Source: Porphyromonas sp. (GTDB lineage Bacteria > Bacteroidota > Bacteroidia > Bacteroidales > Porphyromonadaceae). Taken from it: a stretch of 49,773 nucleotides of DNA. Every line of letters starts with the position of its first letter. Position 1 is the first letter of the stretch. The translations under genes were made by a program, and so were the position numbers. The stretch spans positions 1 through 49,773 of the forward strand of contig NZ_JAUMXC010000013.1 in assembly GCF_030529325.1 (NCBI RefSeq). Reading direction: 5' to 3'. Below are positions 36,808-47,600 of the stretch, in pieces. Under the pieces are notes generated by a model. It searched no databases and was not told the origin of the DNA. It saw nothing but the letters and a program-made list of their open reading frames with translations.

Positions 36808-37467
36808 ATGATAAAAAAAGGAGAGCGCATCATTGCGCCATCTATACTTTCGGCAGATTTTCTCAACCTCGGCAGAGACATAGAGATGCTCAATAGGAGC
36901 GAGGCACAGTGGATACACATGGACATCATGGACGGACGCTTTGTGCCCAACATCTCGTTCGGACTACCCATAGTGCAAGCTGTATCGGCAGTGACGGACA
37001 AAGTATGCGACGTACACTTGATGATCGAACAACCCGAACAATACATCAAAGCCTTTGCGAAAGCAGGAGCGGATGTGCTCACCATTCACTATGAGGCGGT
37101 ACGACATCTGCACAGAGCGATGCAAGAAATCCGCGAAGCCGGCATGAAAGCCGGGGTCGTCCTCAATCCTCATACACCGGTGTCTCTCCTTTCGGATATA
37201 CTCCCTTATCTCGATATGGTGTTGTTGATGTCCGTCAATCCGGGCTTTGGAGGACAGAAGTTTATCACCCAAGTACTCCATAAAGTGAGTCAGCTCCGCC
37301 AGATGATCGACGATGGAGGACATGAGGTCATCATCGAAGTCGATGGTGGTGTCAATGCAGAGACTGCACCTCTTCTCTTTGATGCCGGAGCGGAAGTACT
37401 CGTCGCAGGAAGTTATGTCTTCGGAGCTCCTGATCCCGAAACAGCTATCTCCGGACTGTTGAAATAA
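36808..37467 (+). CDS. rpe: Ribulose-phosphate 3-epimerase
   Basis: 219 residues, a TIM barrel. Diagnostic segments are APSILSADFLNLG, HMDIMDGRFVPNISFG (metal ligands His and Asp), SVNPGFGGQKF and EVDGGVN. It interconverts ribulose 5-phosphate and xylulose 5-phosphate in the pentose phosphate pathway. It lies 63 nt behind rel and 19 nt before comEC, all plus strand, so it may be part of one transcript with them. Confidence 0.96.
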   Translation: MIKKGERIIAPSILSADFLNLGRDIEMLNRSEAQWIHMDIMDGRFVPNISFGLPIVQAVSAVTDKVCDVHLMIEQPEQYIKAFAKAGADVLTIHYEAVRHLHRAMQEIREAGMKAGVVLNPHTPVSLLSDILPYLDMVLLMSVNPGFGGQKFITQVLHKVSQLRQMIDDGGHEVIIEVDGGVNAETAPLLFDAGAEVLVAGSYVFGAPDPETAISGLLK

Positions 37468-37486
37468 AACATAGACCAAATATCAG

Positions 37487-39028
37487 ATGAGCCACCCACC
37501 TCGTCCGATAAGATATGGAGACCGACCCGCATACAAGTTGATGTGGGGCGGTCTTGTTGGTTTTGCACTATATCTGTCGGGTTGGCTTGTCGGAGGAGCA
37601 ATCGTTTGGGCGTTGCTTTGTGCTTTTTATCTGATACGCACCTTTCTGAAGTCCGGATCGGAGAGAGGGACTTTGCAGTCTATCGTATGGATAGGAGCAT
37701 GGGCTCTACTCTTCGGGATATACTGCGAGGTGAGGACTCCGGATATAGAAACACGCTCCAAAGCCTTGACGCTCTATGATACAGAAGTAGTCATCGCGTA
37801 TCCACAGCATAAAAAGGGGGAGATGACCCAAAGAGTACGGGCCGAAGTCAAGCGTGGACAAGGGGCAATCTCCACCTTACTGCACATACCTAGTGAACAA
37901 GCCCTGACGGACAGCTTGCTCTACGGAACGAGAGGGACGGCAACTCTCGATCTACAACCGCTGAGTCTGATGAAGTCTCACGGCTATGCCACATACCTCC
38001 GTAGCCAAGGCATAGAAGCTACAGCCTACCTGCATCGGTTGTCTGACCTTTCGCCGGCTCCTGCGCTCACCTCCCGACTGATGAAATGGAGAGCACATCT
38101 GATCCGATATTTTGGGGACATAGCAGAAGGCCACATGGGTGAGCGGGAACTGCATCTGCTCTATGCACTGATATTGGGAGAACGCTCACATCTCGACAAC
38201 AGCGACAAGGCCCTCTTTGCAGAAGCAGGTGTCTCTCACCTCCTTGCGCTCAGTGGCTTTCATCTCGGGGTTATCTATCTTGTGCTGTCCAAGTTGCTAC
38301 GTCTCCTCTTTCCTCTGCACAACAGACGAAAGTTAAGGTATATCATCCTGCTCCTCTCCCTCGTAGCCTATACTCTCTTTACGGGAGCAGCACCATCGAC
38401 CCTCAGAGCTCTCCTCATGTCTGCCATATACCTCATTGCAAGGCTTATCGATCGCCCGGCAGATGGCATACAGACACTTTCACTCACCCTTGTCATCCTA
38501 TGGCTCATCAATCCATGGAGCATACAGAGTCCCGGGCTTATCCTCAGCGCATCGGCCGTGTGGGGCATCCTCGTATTTTTCCCACTTTTTGAGAGCCTCC
38601 TCTCACCCCGACATCAAGTGTCCAAATATCTCTATCAAGCTCTCTGCCTGACGGTCTCTGCACAGATAGGCGTTGTGCCGTGGTTGCTTTATTACTGGGG
38701 TAGTGGCAGCCTCATACCTCTTTGGAGCACGTTACCCATGACACTGCTCTCAGTCGTCATCATCCCTATCGGGCTTATAACCCTTATCCTCAGCCTATTG
38801 AGTCCGGGAGTGTGGATCACACCATTGCTGATGATCTCGGATACACTGGCCGAACTTATGTTGCAGACAAGCTCGTTTTTTGCACGACAAACACTTCCGA
38901 CAGCGACATTCACACCCCATTTGGCACTCATACCTGCGTACTACATCCTCTGCCACTACTTGCTCTACCGACCGCTGTCGAGATATATCCATGCACTCAA
39001 GCTCCGAACATTCTACATATCTACCTGA
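37487..39028 (+). CDS. comEC: ComEC/Rec2-type DNA uptake channel protein, without the metallo-beta-lactamase domain
   Basis: 513 residues with many hydrophobic segments. The diagnostic competence motif is LLALSGFHLGVIYLV (about 251-265), and the DUF4131-like region precedes it. ComEC forms the inner-membrane channel for transforming DNA. The C-terminal metallo-beta-lactamase domain present in ComEC of Bacillus is absent; the protein ends after the transmembrane part, as it does in various Bacteroidota. It starts 19 nt behind rpe. Whether the strain is competent cannot be said. Confidence 0.9.
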   Translation: MSHPPRPIRYGDRPAYKLMWGGLVGFALYLSGWLVGGAIVWALLCAFYLIRTFLKSGSERGTLQSIVWIGAWALLFGIYCEVRTPDIETRSKALTLYDTEVVIAYPQHKKGEMTQRVRAEVKRGQGAISTLLHIPSEQALTDSLLYGTRGTATLDLQPLSLMKSHGYATYLRSQGIEATAYLHRLSDLSPAPALTSRLMKWRAHLIRYFGDIAEGHMGERELHLLYALILGERSHLDNSDKALFAEAGVSHLLALSGFHLGVIYLVLSKLLRLLFPLHNRRKLRYIILLLSLVAYTLFTGAAPSTLRALLMSAIYLIARLIDRPADGIQTLSLTLVILWLINPWSIQSPGLILSASAVWGILVFFPLFESLLSPRHQVSKYLYQALCLTVSAQIGVVPWLLYYWGSGSLIPLWSTLPMTLLSVVIIPIGLITLILSLLSPGVWITPLLMISDTLAELMLQTSSFFARQTLPTATFTPHLALIPAYYILCHYLLYRPLSRYIHALKLRTFYIST

Positions 39029-39032
39029 AAAC

Positions 39033-39066
39033 TTGCTCTTTTCTACACAAAAAAGGCTTACCTTTG
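39033..39066 (+). promoter_or_regulatory. Candidate promoter before the C_GCAxxG gene
   Basis: TACCTTTG (39059-39066) is an exact -7 box. TTG at 39033-39035 lies 23 nt upstream, a little long. The start codon is at 39097. Confidence 0.5.
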
Positions 39067-39096
39067 TGGTAGAACACTCATGAAAACTTTAATACA

Positions 39097-39450
39097 ATGG
39101 CTAAATCAACAGATTTTTTCCACAATAAATCGAACAACTGGAACTGTGCTCAGTCCATACAGAAAGGCTTCCAAAACATCACCAAGATGAGCGACGAAGA
39201 GATAGAGCTCACCTATCGTCCTGCCGGTGGCGGTCGTGCCGAAGGCGGATTGTGTGGGGCTCTGTACTCTGCAGAGAAAATCCTTGAGGAGAAAGGACTC
39301 CCATCTATCAAAGAAGAGTTTACGAAGATAGCAGGAGGTAGCACGTGTAGAGAACTGAAAGGCGAAAAGAAGTTCCCTTGCAACTCTGCCGTAGACCTTG
39401 CCGAAGAACTCCTCGCTAAGCGCCTCAAAGAGGCAGGCTTGGACGAGTAA
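39097..39450 (+). CDS. C_GCAxxG_C_C family redox protein
   Basis: 117 residues. Four cysteines at 17 (NWNCAQS), 53 (GGLCGAL), 84 (GSTCREL) and 95 (FPCNSA) match the C/GCAxxG/C/C family, small proteins thought to be redox-active or cofactor-binding; the exact function is not established. It follows comEC by 68 nt but has its own promoter and a strong terminator, so it is probably monocistronic. No signal peptide, so cytoplasmic. Confidence 0.85.
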   Translation: MAKSTDFFHNKSNNWNCAQSIQKGFQNITKMSDEEIELTYRPAGGGRAEGGLCGALYSAEKILEEKGLPSIKEEFTKIAGGSTCRELKGEKKFPCNSAVDLAEELLAKRLKEAGLDE

Positions 39451-39473
39451 AGCATCCTATGAAACACAAAAAA

Positions 39474-39513
39474 GAGCGATCAGTCTCTCATGAGATTGAT
39501 CGCTCCTTTTTCT
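39474..39513 (+). terminator. Intrinsic terminator
   Basis: GAGCGATCAGTCTC (39474-39487), loop TCAT and GAGATTGATCGCTC (39492-39505) pair over 14 bp (one G-U), followed by CTTTTTCTT. Confidence 0.9.
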
Positions 39514-39602
39514 TACCAAACAATCAGAGAAACATCCGTGTCACTAATATCCCTATCAGCAGGAGCGCATAAAAAGAAAAAGGCCTATTCCACAACTTTT
39601 TA

Positions 39603-39610
39603 TATATTTG
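39603..39610 (+). promoter_or_regulatory. Promoter -7 element of the barrel protein gene
   Basis: TATATTTG at 39603-39610 is an exact -7 box, 20 nt before the ATG at 39630. A -33 TTG is not evident. Confidence 0.5.
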
Positions 39611-39629
39611 CACAAATACTCACAATGAA

Positions 39630-40610
39630 ATGACAATGAGATCTCTACTGAGATACACGACTACAATCGCAATGACACTCCTCTGCTGTGGGCAATACCT
39701 CTCGGCCCAGGAGCATATCCCTCAGATCAAAGGAGACAGCCTACCCACCTTACCCCCTAAAAAACGAGCTCCGATACAGCGACCTTCGGCGTTGGATATC
39801 CCTTCGCTTCTGAATAAGGGAAGAGGAAAACTTGACAAGGAGTTCAATGATCCTTTTGCCATACAGAGTCGCAGCAACAATGCTTTCACATGGGTCGAAG
39901 ACAAAAGTTTGTGGAACGACAGATTTTCCCTATCGGCCTCAAAGTATGAAGGCTTGGCTCAACAACCTCAGTGGCAAAACAGAATGTTGCACTCCATCCA
40001 ACGCGAGATCCGTCTCAACTACAAAATCAACAACAAGCTCTCAGCGTATACCTCGGGGATGATAGGCTACACAAGCCTGCCTATGCAACTGTACGCTGAC
40101 AAGCAGTACAACGTGCAGGCAGGACTCGACTACAAGGCGAGTGAAAAACTCACCATAGGTTCGGCCCTTGCGGTAGGACGGTTTGTCCACACAGACTATA
40201 TCAATCCCAACGCATATCTCAGATATGATCTCAACAAAAACCTGCAGATCAACCTCTACGGAGGGATACAACTTGCCAAAGGCCCCTTTTCCACAGGCTA
40301 CGACTCCCGATCACTATATGGAGGCACAAGGCTCAACTACACGACAGACCAAGGGATATTCTTCTATGGGCAGGGATTTGCAAGTCGCACCAATACGATA
40401 CTGTCCCCATGGTCGCCCAATCCCAATGTATGGACATCAGGCATAGGAGGAGGACTGGGATACAATATCCCCGGCTACGGTCCTGTGAGTATAGGGATGG
40501 ACATGGTGTTCAATCCTGTAACACAAAGGATGGAGCCCATGTACAGTTTCAACATCGTGAACGGACTTATCTATCTCATCATGAAGACTGTCGAAGCAAT
40601 TTCCGAATGA
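39630..40610 (+). CDS. Outer-membrane beta-barrel-like protein, function unknown
   Basis: 326 residues. The signal peptide ends at LSAQ (about residue 27). A proline-rich linker follows (PTLPPKKRAPIQRPSALD). Residues 80-326 show alternating aromatic strands typical of a medium-sized outer-membrane barrel (LNYKINNKLSAYTSGMIGY, LQINLYGGIQLAKG, FFYGQGFASRTN, GGGLGYNIPGYGPVSIGMD). The nearby ATG at 39636 is an alternative start. No family is recognised. A terminator follows at 40754. Confidence 0.75.
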   Translation: MTMRSLLRYTTTIAMTLLCCGQYLSAQEHIPQIKGDSLPTLPPKKRAPIQRPSALDIPSLLNKGRGKLDKEFNDPFAIQSRSNNAFTWVEDKSLWNDRFSLSASKYEGLAQQPQWQNRMLHSIQREIRLNYKINNKLSAYTSGMIGYTSLPMQLYADKQYNVQAGLDYKASEKLTIGSALAVGRFVHTDYINPNAYLRYDLNKNLQINLYGGIQLAKGPFSTGYDSRSLYGGTRLNYTTDQGIFFYGQGFASRTNTILSPWSPNPNVWTSGIGGGLGYNIPGYGPVSIGMDMVFNPVTQRMEPMYSFNIVNGLIYLIMKTVEAISE

Positions 40611-40753
40611 GCACCTCCGGTCATCAGGAAGACATCATCCCGATCTGATCCGAGAGTAAGCAGATAAGCGCAACCGCAAGAGCGACAGCAACGAGTGTGG
40701 CAAGTACGTTCCGGAAAAGAAAGTCCAAAAGGACAACAAAGAATGAAAGTAAC
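40611..40753. other. Short gene-free stretch
   Basis: No supported gene; see the rejected list for a 34-codon minus-strand candidate. Confidence 0.4.
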
Positions 40754-40791
40754 TTGAGCCCCTCTACACCTGTATCACAGGGGCTCAAAAA
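40754..40791 (+). terminator. Terminator after the barrel gene
   Basis: TTGAGCCCCT (40754-40763) pairs with AGGGGCTCAA (40779-40788), followed by AAAAG. On the plus strand no T-run follows, but on the minus strand a T-run follows the left arm of the overlapping repeat. It could serve either direction. Confidence 0.5.
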
Positions 40792-40794
40792 AGT

Positions 40795-40844
40795 TGCCTA
40801 CCTTGACACATCAAGTTAGACACATTGATTTATCAAGGTAGGCA
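40795..40844 (-). repeat. Three-arm palindromic intergenic repeat, copy 4 (mixed alleles)
   Basis: TGCCTACCTTGA (40795-40806) and TCAAGGTAGGCA (40833-40844) form a perfect 12-bp stem with a 26-nt loop. Inside the loop lies an arm of the other allele, TCAAGTTAGACA (40811-40822), exactly 22 nt before the outer right arm. On the minus strand the plan is left arm (CTACC), left arm (CTAAC), 4-nt loop, right arm (GGTAG) and a T-tract. The middle arm cannot pair well with its neighbour. Confidence 0.85.
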
Positions 40845-40988
40845 TGTTGATTTGGGGAGATGTACATCTTTTGCAGCACATATCTCAAGTTTATTTTTTT
40901 GACAGTCTATCATAGCAATAGATCTTGCATTGTCATGGGTAGAAATCTTCGTAACTTAGCGGTACGCAACTATTTAAGCTAACATTTT

Positions 40989-41600
40989 ATGATCGAATAC
41001 CTCAGAGGTACCTGCGTGCAGCGTACCCCGACGACAGCTATCATCGATGTCCATGGTGTGGGCTACGAAGTCTTCATCACCATCAACACGTACAATCATC
41101 TCAATGAAGGGCAGGAGGATACCAAACTCCTCATCCATGAGATCATACGTGAGGACACGCACGATCTCTACGGATTTGCAGAGGAGATCGAGCGTCGACT
41201 CTTCCGCATGCTCATCACGGTCAACAGTGTGGGGGCAAGCACGGCACAGATGATGCTTTCGACCTTTACTCCGACAGACTTGGCCAAGAAGATTGCCAAC
41301 GGTGATGAGGAGTCGCTCAAGGCTGTCAAGGGCATAGGTGTGAAGACCGCCCAACGCATCATCGTCGATCTCAAAAAGAAGGTGGCCAAAGAGATGTTCG
41401 AACAACTCCATGCCGACCCTCAAGAGGCTTTGGGCGAAGGCATCGTGGCAGATAAGGAACTTATCGAAGAGGCTACCAAGGCTTTCGTTGCACTGGGATA
41501 CCCTGCCGCTGCTGCTCGCAAGGTGGCAGTGAAGATAGCCAAAGCCAATCCGGGCGTTTCGATCAATGATATGATACGCATGGGGTTGAGGATGTTTTGA
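40989..41600 (+). CDS. ruvA: Holliday junction DNA helicase subunit RuvA
   Basis: 203 residues. The OB-fold N-terminus (MIEYLRGTCVQRTPTTAIID), the helix-hairpin-helix region (NSVGASTAQMMLS and GIGVKTAQRIIVDLKKKV) and the C-terminal domain (TKAFVALGYPAAAARKVAV) are all present. RuvA binds four-way junctions and recruits the RuvB motor. sprA starts 33 nt downstream, the same linkage known for P. gingivalis sov, so they are likely one transcript. Confidence 0.96.
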   Translation: MIEYLRGTCVQRTPTTAIIDVHGVGYEVFITINTYNHLNEGQEDTKLLIHEIIREDTHDLYGFAEEIERRLFRMLITVNSVGASTAQMMLSTFTPTDLAKKIANGDEESLKAVKGIGVKTAQRIIVDLKKKVAKEMFEQLHADPQEALGEGIVADKELIEEATKAFVALGYPAAAARKVAVKIAKANPGVSINDMIRMGLRMF

Positions 41601-41633
41601 TCCTCCTTTTGGAGCCCCTGCTACACCGACAGC

Positions 41634-44600
41634 ATGCGACGGCTACTACTACTTTTCTTTGCATCGACCCTTTGTCCTTTATTGATATGGGCACAGGACG
41701 TTGCGATCCAAGACTCTGTCGTCTATAATCCTCGCGGAGGTCTGTATCTGCGATATGTGAGGATGACAGAGGGAGAGGCTATGCGCCTGAGGCAGGTATT
41801 TACCCCCAAAGAGTATGTAGAGTGGCGGAAGACGGAACTGAACAGGCGATATGCCTTGGGACTCAAGGTAGACAGTGTCGCTCTGCCAACTTTCCTGAAA
41901 GATACTTTGGCCGACAAAGGCAAACCTAAGATGAAGTTTGACCTCATCGGAGACATCATGCTCTCTCTCGGGGGAAAGGAAGTATCGGAGGACAATCCCT
42001 CTGTGCCCGAAGCCCTCCGCAAGAGGAGTCATGTAGACTTCAAACAGAGTATCAATGTGCGTGCCACTGCGACCTACGGAGATCATCTCAAACTGGATGT
42101 AGGATACAATACAGAGACGACTCTTTGGGGGGAAGCCCGACGCCTCAACCTGTCCTACAATGGTGCGCCGCATGAAGCGATCAAAAGCCTCGAAGTGGGA
42201 GACATATCCTTCGTCTCTGCCAACCCTTTGATAAAAGGACTCTCTCCGCTATTCGGGATCAAAGGAGAGGTAAATCTCGGGGGGCTCAACATCAAGACAT
42301 TTGTAGCCAAGCGAGAGGGGGCATCGCGACGCATGACGGTACGTGGAGGCAGACAGGTGCGTCCATTTGTACTGAGAGGCTCCTCATACGAGCATTCGAG
42401 ACACTTCTTTTTATCCGAATTCTTTGCCCGCAGATACGATGAGGCGCTGAGAGACCTCCCTGTGATGCACTCGGAATTATATATAGAACGAGTACAGGTC
42501 TGGGTGACAGCAAGAGCTCACGAGCGTATACCTCGTGTGATCGAGCAGGTCGGCGCATTGGCATCACTGAGTACTTCGTCGGACAGCCCGCCCAACAACG
42601 AAGAGGACGGACTCTACCTGACCTTGGCACAACAAGACCTCTCGGCATGGAGGAGCAGGATGTCTTCGTCGCGTGAGATAGAGATGATGGAGGGCGCAAA
42701 GCGACTGCCCGAAGAGGCTTACAAGATCAACAGACAACTCGGCTACATATCTCTGAATATCCCCCTTGCCGACAACGAAGCCCTTGCAGTGAGTTATGAG
42801 TACACTTATGGAGGACGGCGCTATCGTGTGGGAGACTTTGCAGAAAATGACTCGGGGTCGGATCTCATCGTTGCAGCACTCATATCGACGAAGTCCAAAG
42901 AGCCATCATCTCTCGTGTGGAACCTCATGATGAAAAATGCCTATGCCATACCGGGAGGCGGTCGGAGACTCAGACGTGAAGACCTCAAGGCAGAGATAGT
43001 CTATAAGGACTTTGCAAGCAACACCGAGCGAAGAAACATCACAGAAGGAACCTCTGCAGGTCGCTCCTGGTCAGAGGTCTTTGGTTGGGACAAAAGTGAC
43101 AGCCAAGGCGGAGGCACACCTGACGGACAGTTTGACTTCTTGGAGGGAGCGACGGTGGATAGTGAACTCGGGGTCTTGTTCCTACCTTCTCGTCGCCCAT
43201 TGGAGAGTGTCCCCAAGACAGTCAATGGCACGGACTCGTACTATCCCGTATACTCTCGGCTATACGACGCTACACAGGCAGTAGCTCAGAGACTTACTGA
43301 CCTTGATATCTTCAGCATCAGAGGAGAATACTCGTCAGAGACACAGACGACAATATACCTCGGCAGTGGAGATATAGCTCCGGGAAGTGTATCTCTGACG
43401 ACTCAGGGAAGACAACTGCAGGAGGGAAGCGACTTTTCCATCAATTATGCCTCCGGCGAACTGACCCTTCTGACTTCGGGCACTCTATCCTCGGAGGATA
43501 TCGAAGTGATCATCGAAGAAAGAGACAGATCCTCTCGAAAAGACAAGACCCTCCTGGGTGTCGAAGCCAACTATGCATTTTCGCCCAATCTCTCTGTAGG
43601 AGCTACGGCTCTCGACTACAGAGAGCGAGGATTGCATGAACGCATCCGATGGGGCGAAGAGCCCGTGCACAACAGAATGTGGGGTGTACATTTGGACTAT
43701 CGGAAGACCTCCGCGCGTTGGACAGAGTGGCTCAACACCCTGCCTCTTTTGGAACTCAACGAACCCTCATCCCTCTGCCTGCGAGCGGCTTATGCCAAGT
43801 TTGAGACCGTGGACAACGAGAATCAGGATGTGGTCATCGAAGACTTTGAGCAAAATACAACTGCCTATGATCTCCTTGACCCTTTGGCATGGAGTTTGGC
43901 TTCTCCTCCGACAGGGACGATATCACCTCTCGATGCCGACAATCGGGCATTACTGTCATGGTACAGCATAGACCCTCGGTTGGTGAGAGAAGGTCTCGGC
44001 AACATCATGCCCGAACATATACGGCAGGATAAAGCGATGCGAAACAATCCTTTTGTGAGAGAGATCCAGCACCATGAACTCTTTCCCACAGGGGATCACT
44101 CCCCACTGTCCGATAGTTATCTGAATACCGTCAACCTCTCTTTCTATCCGAAAGAAAGAGGCCCCTACAACCTATCCACGGAGGGACTCGATGCCGAGGC
44201 GTATTTCACTCATCCGTCCAAGATGTGGGGAGGAATGATGCGGGCGTTGCCTGTCCGGGATTTTGAAGCTGCACGAATCGAGTACATCGAGGGTTGGTTC
44301 ATGGATCCTTTTGCAGATGGGAGTCCGGCACAGAGTGGCGAACTCTTCATAGACCTCGGGCGTATCTCGGAGGACATCCTGAGCGACGGAGCCAATGTGT
44401 ACGAAAGTGGTCTGCCATCATCCCTACACCCGGAGAACAAGGTCTACGACATCCCTCTTGGCATTGCCCCTACCGGTCAGGGACAGGTATATGCTTTTGC
44501 GCCTTCCTCTTCGGGAGAAGAGAGTCGCCAGGATGTAGGGTTCAATGGGATATCTTCGGACAGAGAAAGAAAGCATCAGGCTTATGCTGACTTTCTCGAC

Positions 44601-47600
44601 AAGATGAGCAGTTATTCAGAGTCCGCTCGTTGGAAAAGACCGAATGAATATGCCCCTTATCACCCGAAAAGAGACCCTGCAGGGGACGATTATGTATTCT
44701 ATCTCGGTCGATTTTGGGACGAAGACAAAGCTGACATCCTCACACGCTACAAGTACATCAACGGTGTCGAAGGGAACTCTACTTCGATCACGATACAAGG
44801 GCAACAGGCTGCACGCACATGGACACCCGATGCCGAAGACTTGGACGGAGATATGCAGATGGATCGTACGGAGGACTTCTTCCGTTACAAAGTCTTGATA
44901 AACAAGGGTGCACTCAAGGTAGGACACAATCACATCGTCTCCCAACAAGTCGTCAAATCCCAAACCACCGATGGTGCGACAAAAGATGTGACATGGTACA
45001 AGATCCGCATACCCCTCGCCCGGTACGCCGAACGCATCGGGACTAATCCCACACTCAGGGACATAAGGGGGATGAGACTCTTTGTCAAGGGTTTTGATGA
45101 GACGGTACACTTGCGCTGGGCTGCCCTCAGACTTGTGCGTAGCGACTGGACTGTCTTTGATACTCCTCTGGATATCAACGACAAACTTAACAGTTCGGTG
45201 GCTTTGGGAGTACTCAGTATCGAAGAGGACAGCGGTCGGCAACCCATTCCCTATGTACTCCCTCCCGGGATCGAACGCCGACGCGACCGTCAACCCACCG
45301 GTCCCGTCCTCCGGGACGAACGCTCACTAAGTCTCAAGATCGACAACCTCGAGGCTCGTCAGTCCGTGGCTATCTACAAGCCCTTCGGACATGATCTCCG
45401 ACACTACGAGAAGCTCAAGATGTTTGCCCATGCAGAGTCCCCCATCGATGATCCCAAACTACTTCAGGACAATTCGCTCGAACTATTTATCCGCCTTGGC
45501 AGGGACTACACCGAAAACTACTATGAGTACCGACAGCCGCTGAAAGTCACGCACTTTGGCAAAGACGGAGGCATTCACCTCAGCATCTATGATATATGGC
45601 CGAGCGAAAACAACATAGACATTTCCCTCAAAGAGCTTAGTGATCTGAAAAAGCAAAGAGACGTCGCCATCGGGCATGACATCTCTATCCCGTTTGAGTC
45701 ACACTCTTCCCAACATACCGCCGCCACAATATCTGTCAAGGGACATCCCTCACTTGGCGATGTCACTGCCGTGATGATAGGGGTGCGTTCTGTGGTAGAT
45801 CACACCCTGAGAGGCGAAGTGTGGATCAACGAACTACGTGTTTCCGGAGCTCAGGACAAAGGGGGATATGCCCTCACTGCACTCGCAGACCTGAGGCTTT
45901 CAGACTTGGCACGCATCGAAGTGAGCGGTACCCGACACGGTTTAGGCTTCGGAGCGATAGATAGCAACATCCGTCATCTCAACATGGATGACAGGCGCAC
46001 CTTTGATGTCAGTGCGGAGCTCAAGCTCGATAAGTTCTTCCCAACCTCATGGAAAGCCTCTATCCCTGTCAAGTACGCCCATTCGTACCGTCGTCTTTCC
46101 CCCAAATACGATCCCATAGCAGATGATATACTCTTTGACGAAAAGGCATCTGCGCTCCCCTCGGCAGATAGGCGAGCATACGAACTCAAGGTTTCACAGA
46201 TAGAGAGACACAGTCTCCTGAGTGTGGAGGACATACACTTTGACATCAAAGACTCCGTACCCAAGTTTTGGAATCCCTCACACCTCCGTCTGGCTTATCG
46301 TCAAGAAAAGTCCTCGGGCTCTTCGCCCCAACTCTTGGGCAGTTACCGCAGAGAAGCATATGCCCATCTCACCTACGGATTTACGGCACGACCTAAAGGC
46401 ATTACCCTCCTTGACAACCTTCATCTCTTTCCTTATCCTCAAGAGTGGTATCTCTCATCCCGATGGAGACGCTCCTTTGATCACCGGAAGCAGAGGGACA
46501 AAGCCATCATGGAGGACTCCGAAGCCGTATCACACTATCTCTATCACAGATTTGACTGGGAACGCAATCTGCGCATAGGCTGGCGTATGTTTGAGGTACT
46601 CCAACTCTCGTGGGACAGTACCACAAGTGCCCTCATTGATGAGCCTTTCGATGACGATCTCGCGAGACACAACGATGTATCGTTCAGAATACTCTCCGAT
46701 ACCATCGTGCACTCACTCCTCCACCTCGGCACAACCAATAGTTATAACGGACGTGGCAGCGTATCTCTACACCTACCAACCTTTGAACGCAAAGGGCTGA
46801 AAGGGTTGTCCGGTTCTCTGACACTTCACAGTATCTACCGCTGGGATCGAGGACCTCTCTCTCTACGGAACAACACGACGGGGCACAATGTCCGTCAGAC
46901 AACGACTCGTGATGCCTTCGTCTCCTATCATTTCATGCCGTGGTTGAGTCAGCTCACCATGCGGTTGAGAGACACGTGGGGCAGTCATCTGCCCGGCTTC
47001 CGGCCCGAAGCAGGAGACTTCTTCGGTATCTCCGTATCACGGGGAAAGGTAGCTCCGGGGATAGGCTATATGTTTGGGATGGGCAATGACGAAAGACACA
47101 TCAGGCACATCATAGATGCCTCATGGGTCATCTCCGATCAAAATCGCCAACGCCCCCTATCATGGTACCACAATGCAGATTTTGAGAGCGAAATCACTGT
47201 CGAACCACTTTCCGGCCTGCGCCTCTCAATCCTCTTGGCACGTACCCACCACCAACGCTCGGAACTCCTACCCTCTCAACCCGATGACAGACCTCGACAG
47301 ACGGGACTTATATCTTACAGCACGATAGGGTTGAAGGGCTTCTCTGGTAAGCCTCTGAGAGAGAAAGGGTACTACTCTGTCATCTTCAGAAAGTACCAAG
47401 AAGCTATCCTTGATCACCAAAAGAGATTGCAGGGCGAATACTCTGCAGCCCCTTCGCCACATGCACCCACACTCTCCGGACTCATCACCCCCACCCATAC
47501 GGATATCCTTGCCGGAGCATTTATCGACACCTATACATCATCCCTCAGCCATCGAGGTAAGGGGATACTGCCTTCGTTCGCTTCTTTGATGCCCAATTGG

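Noticed and set aside
40611..40760. A minus-strand reading frame that would give a hydrophobic peptide of 34 codons from a TTG, or longer by reading through the terminator
   Set aside because: It has no proper start codon or promoter, and the longer version runs through the terminator hairpin. Hydrophobic composition alone is not enough.
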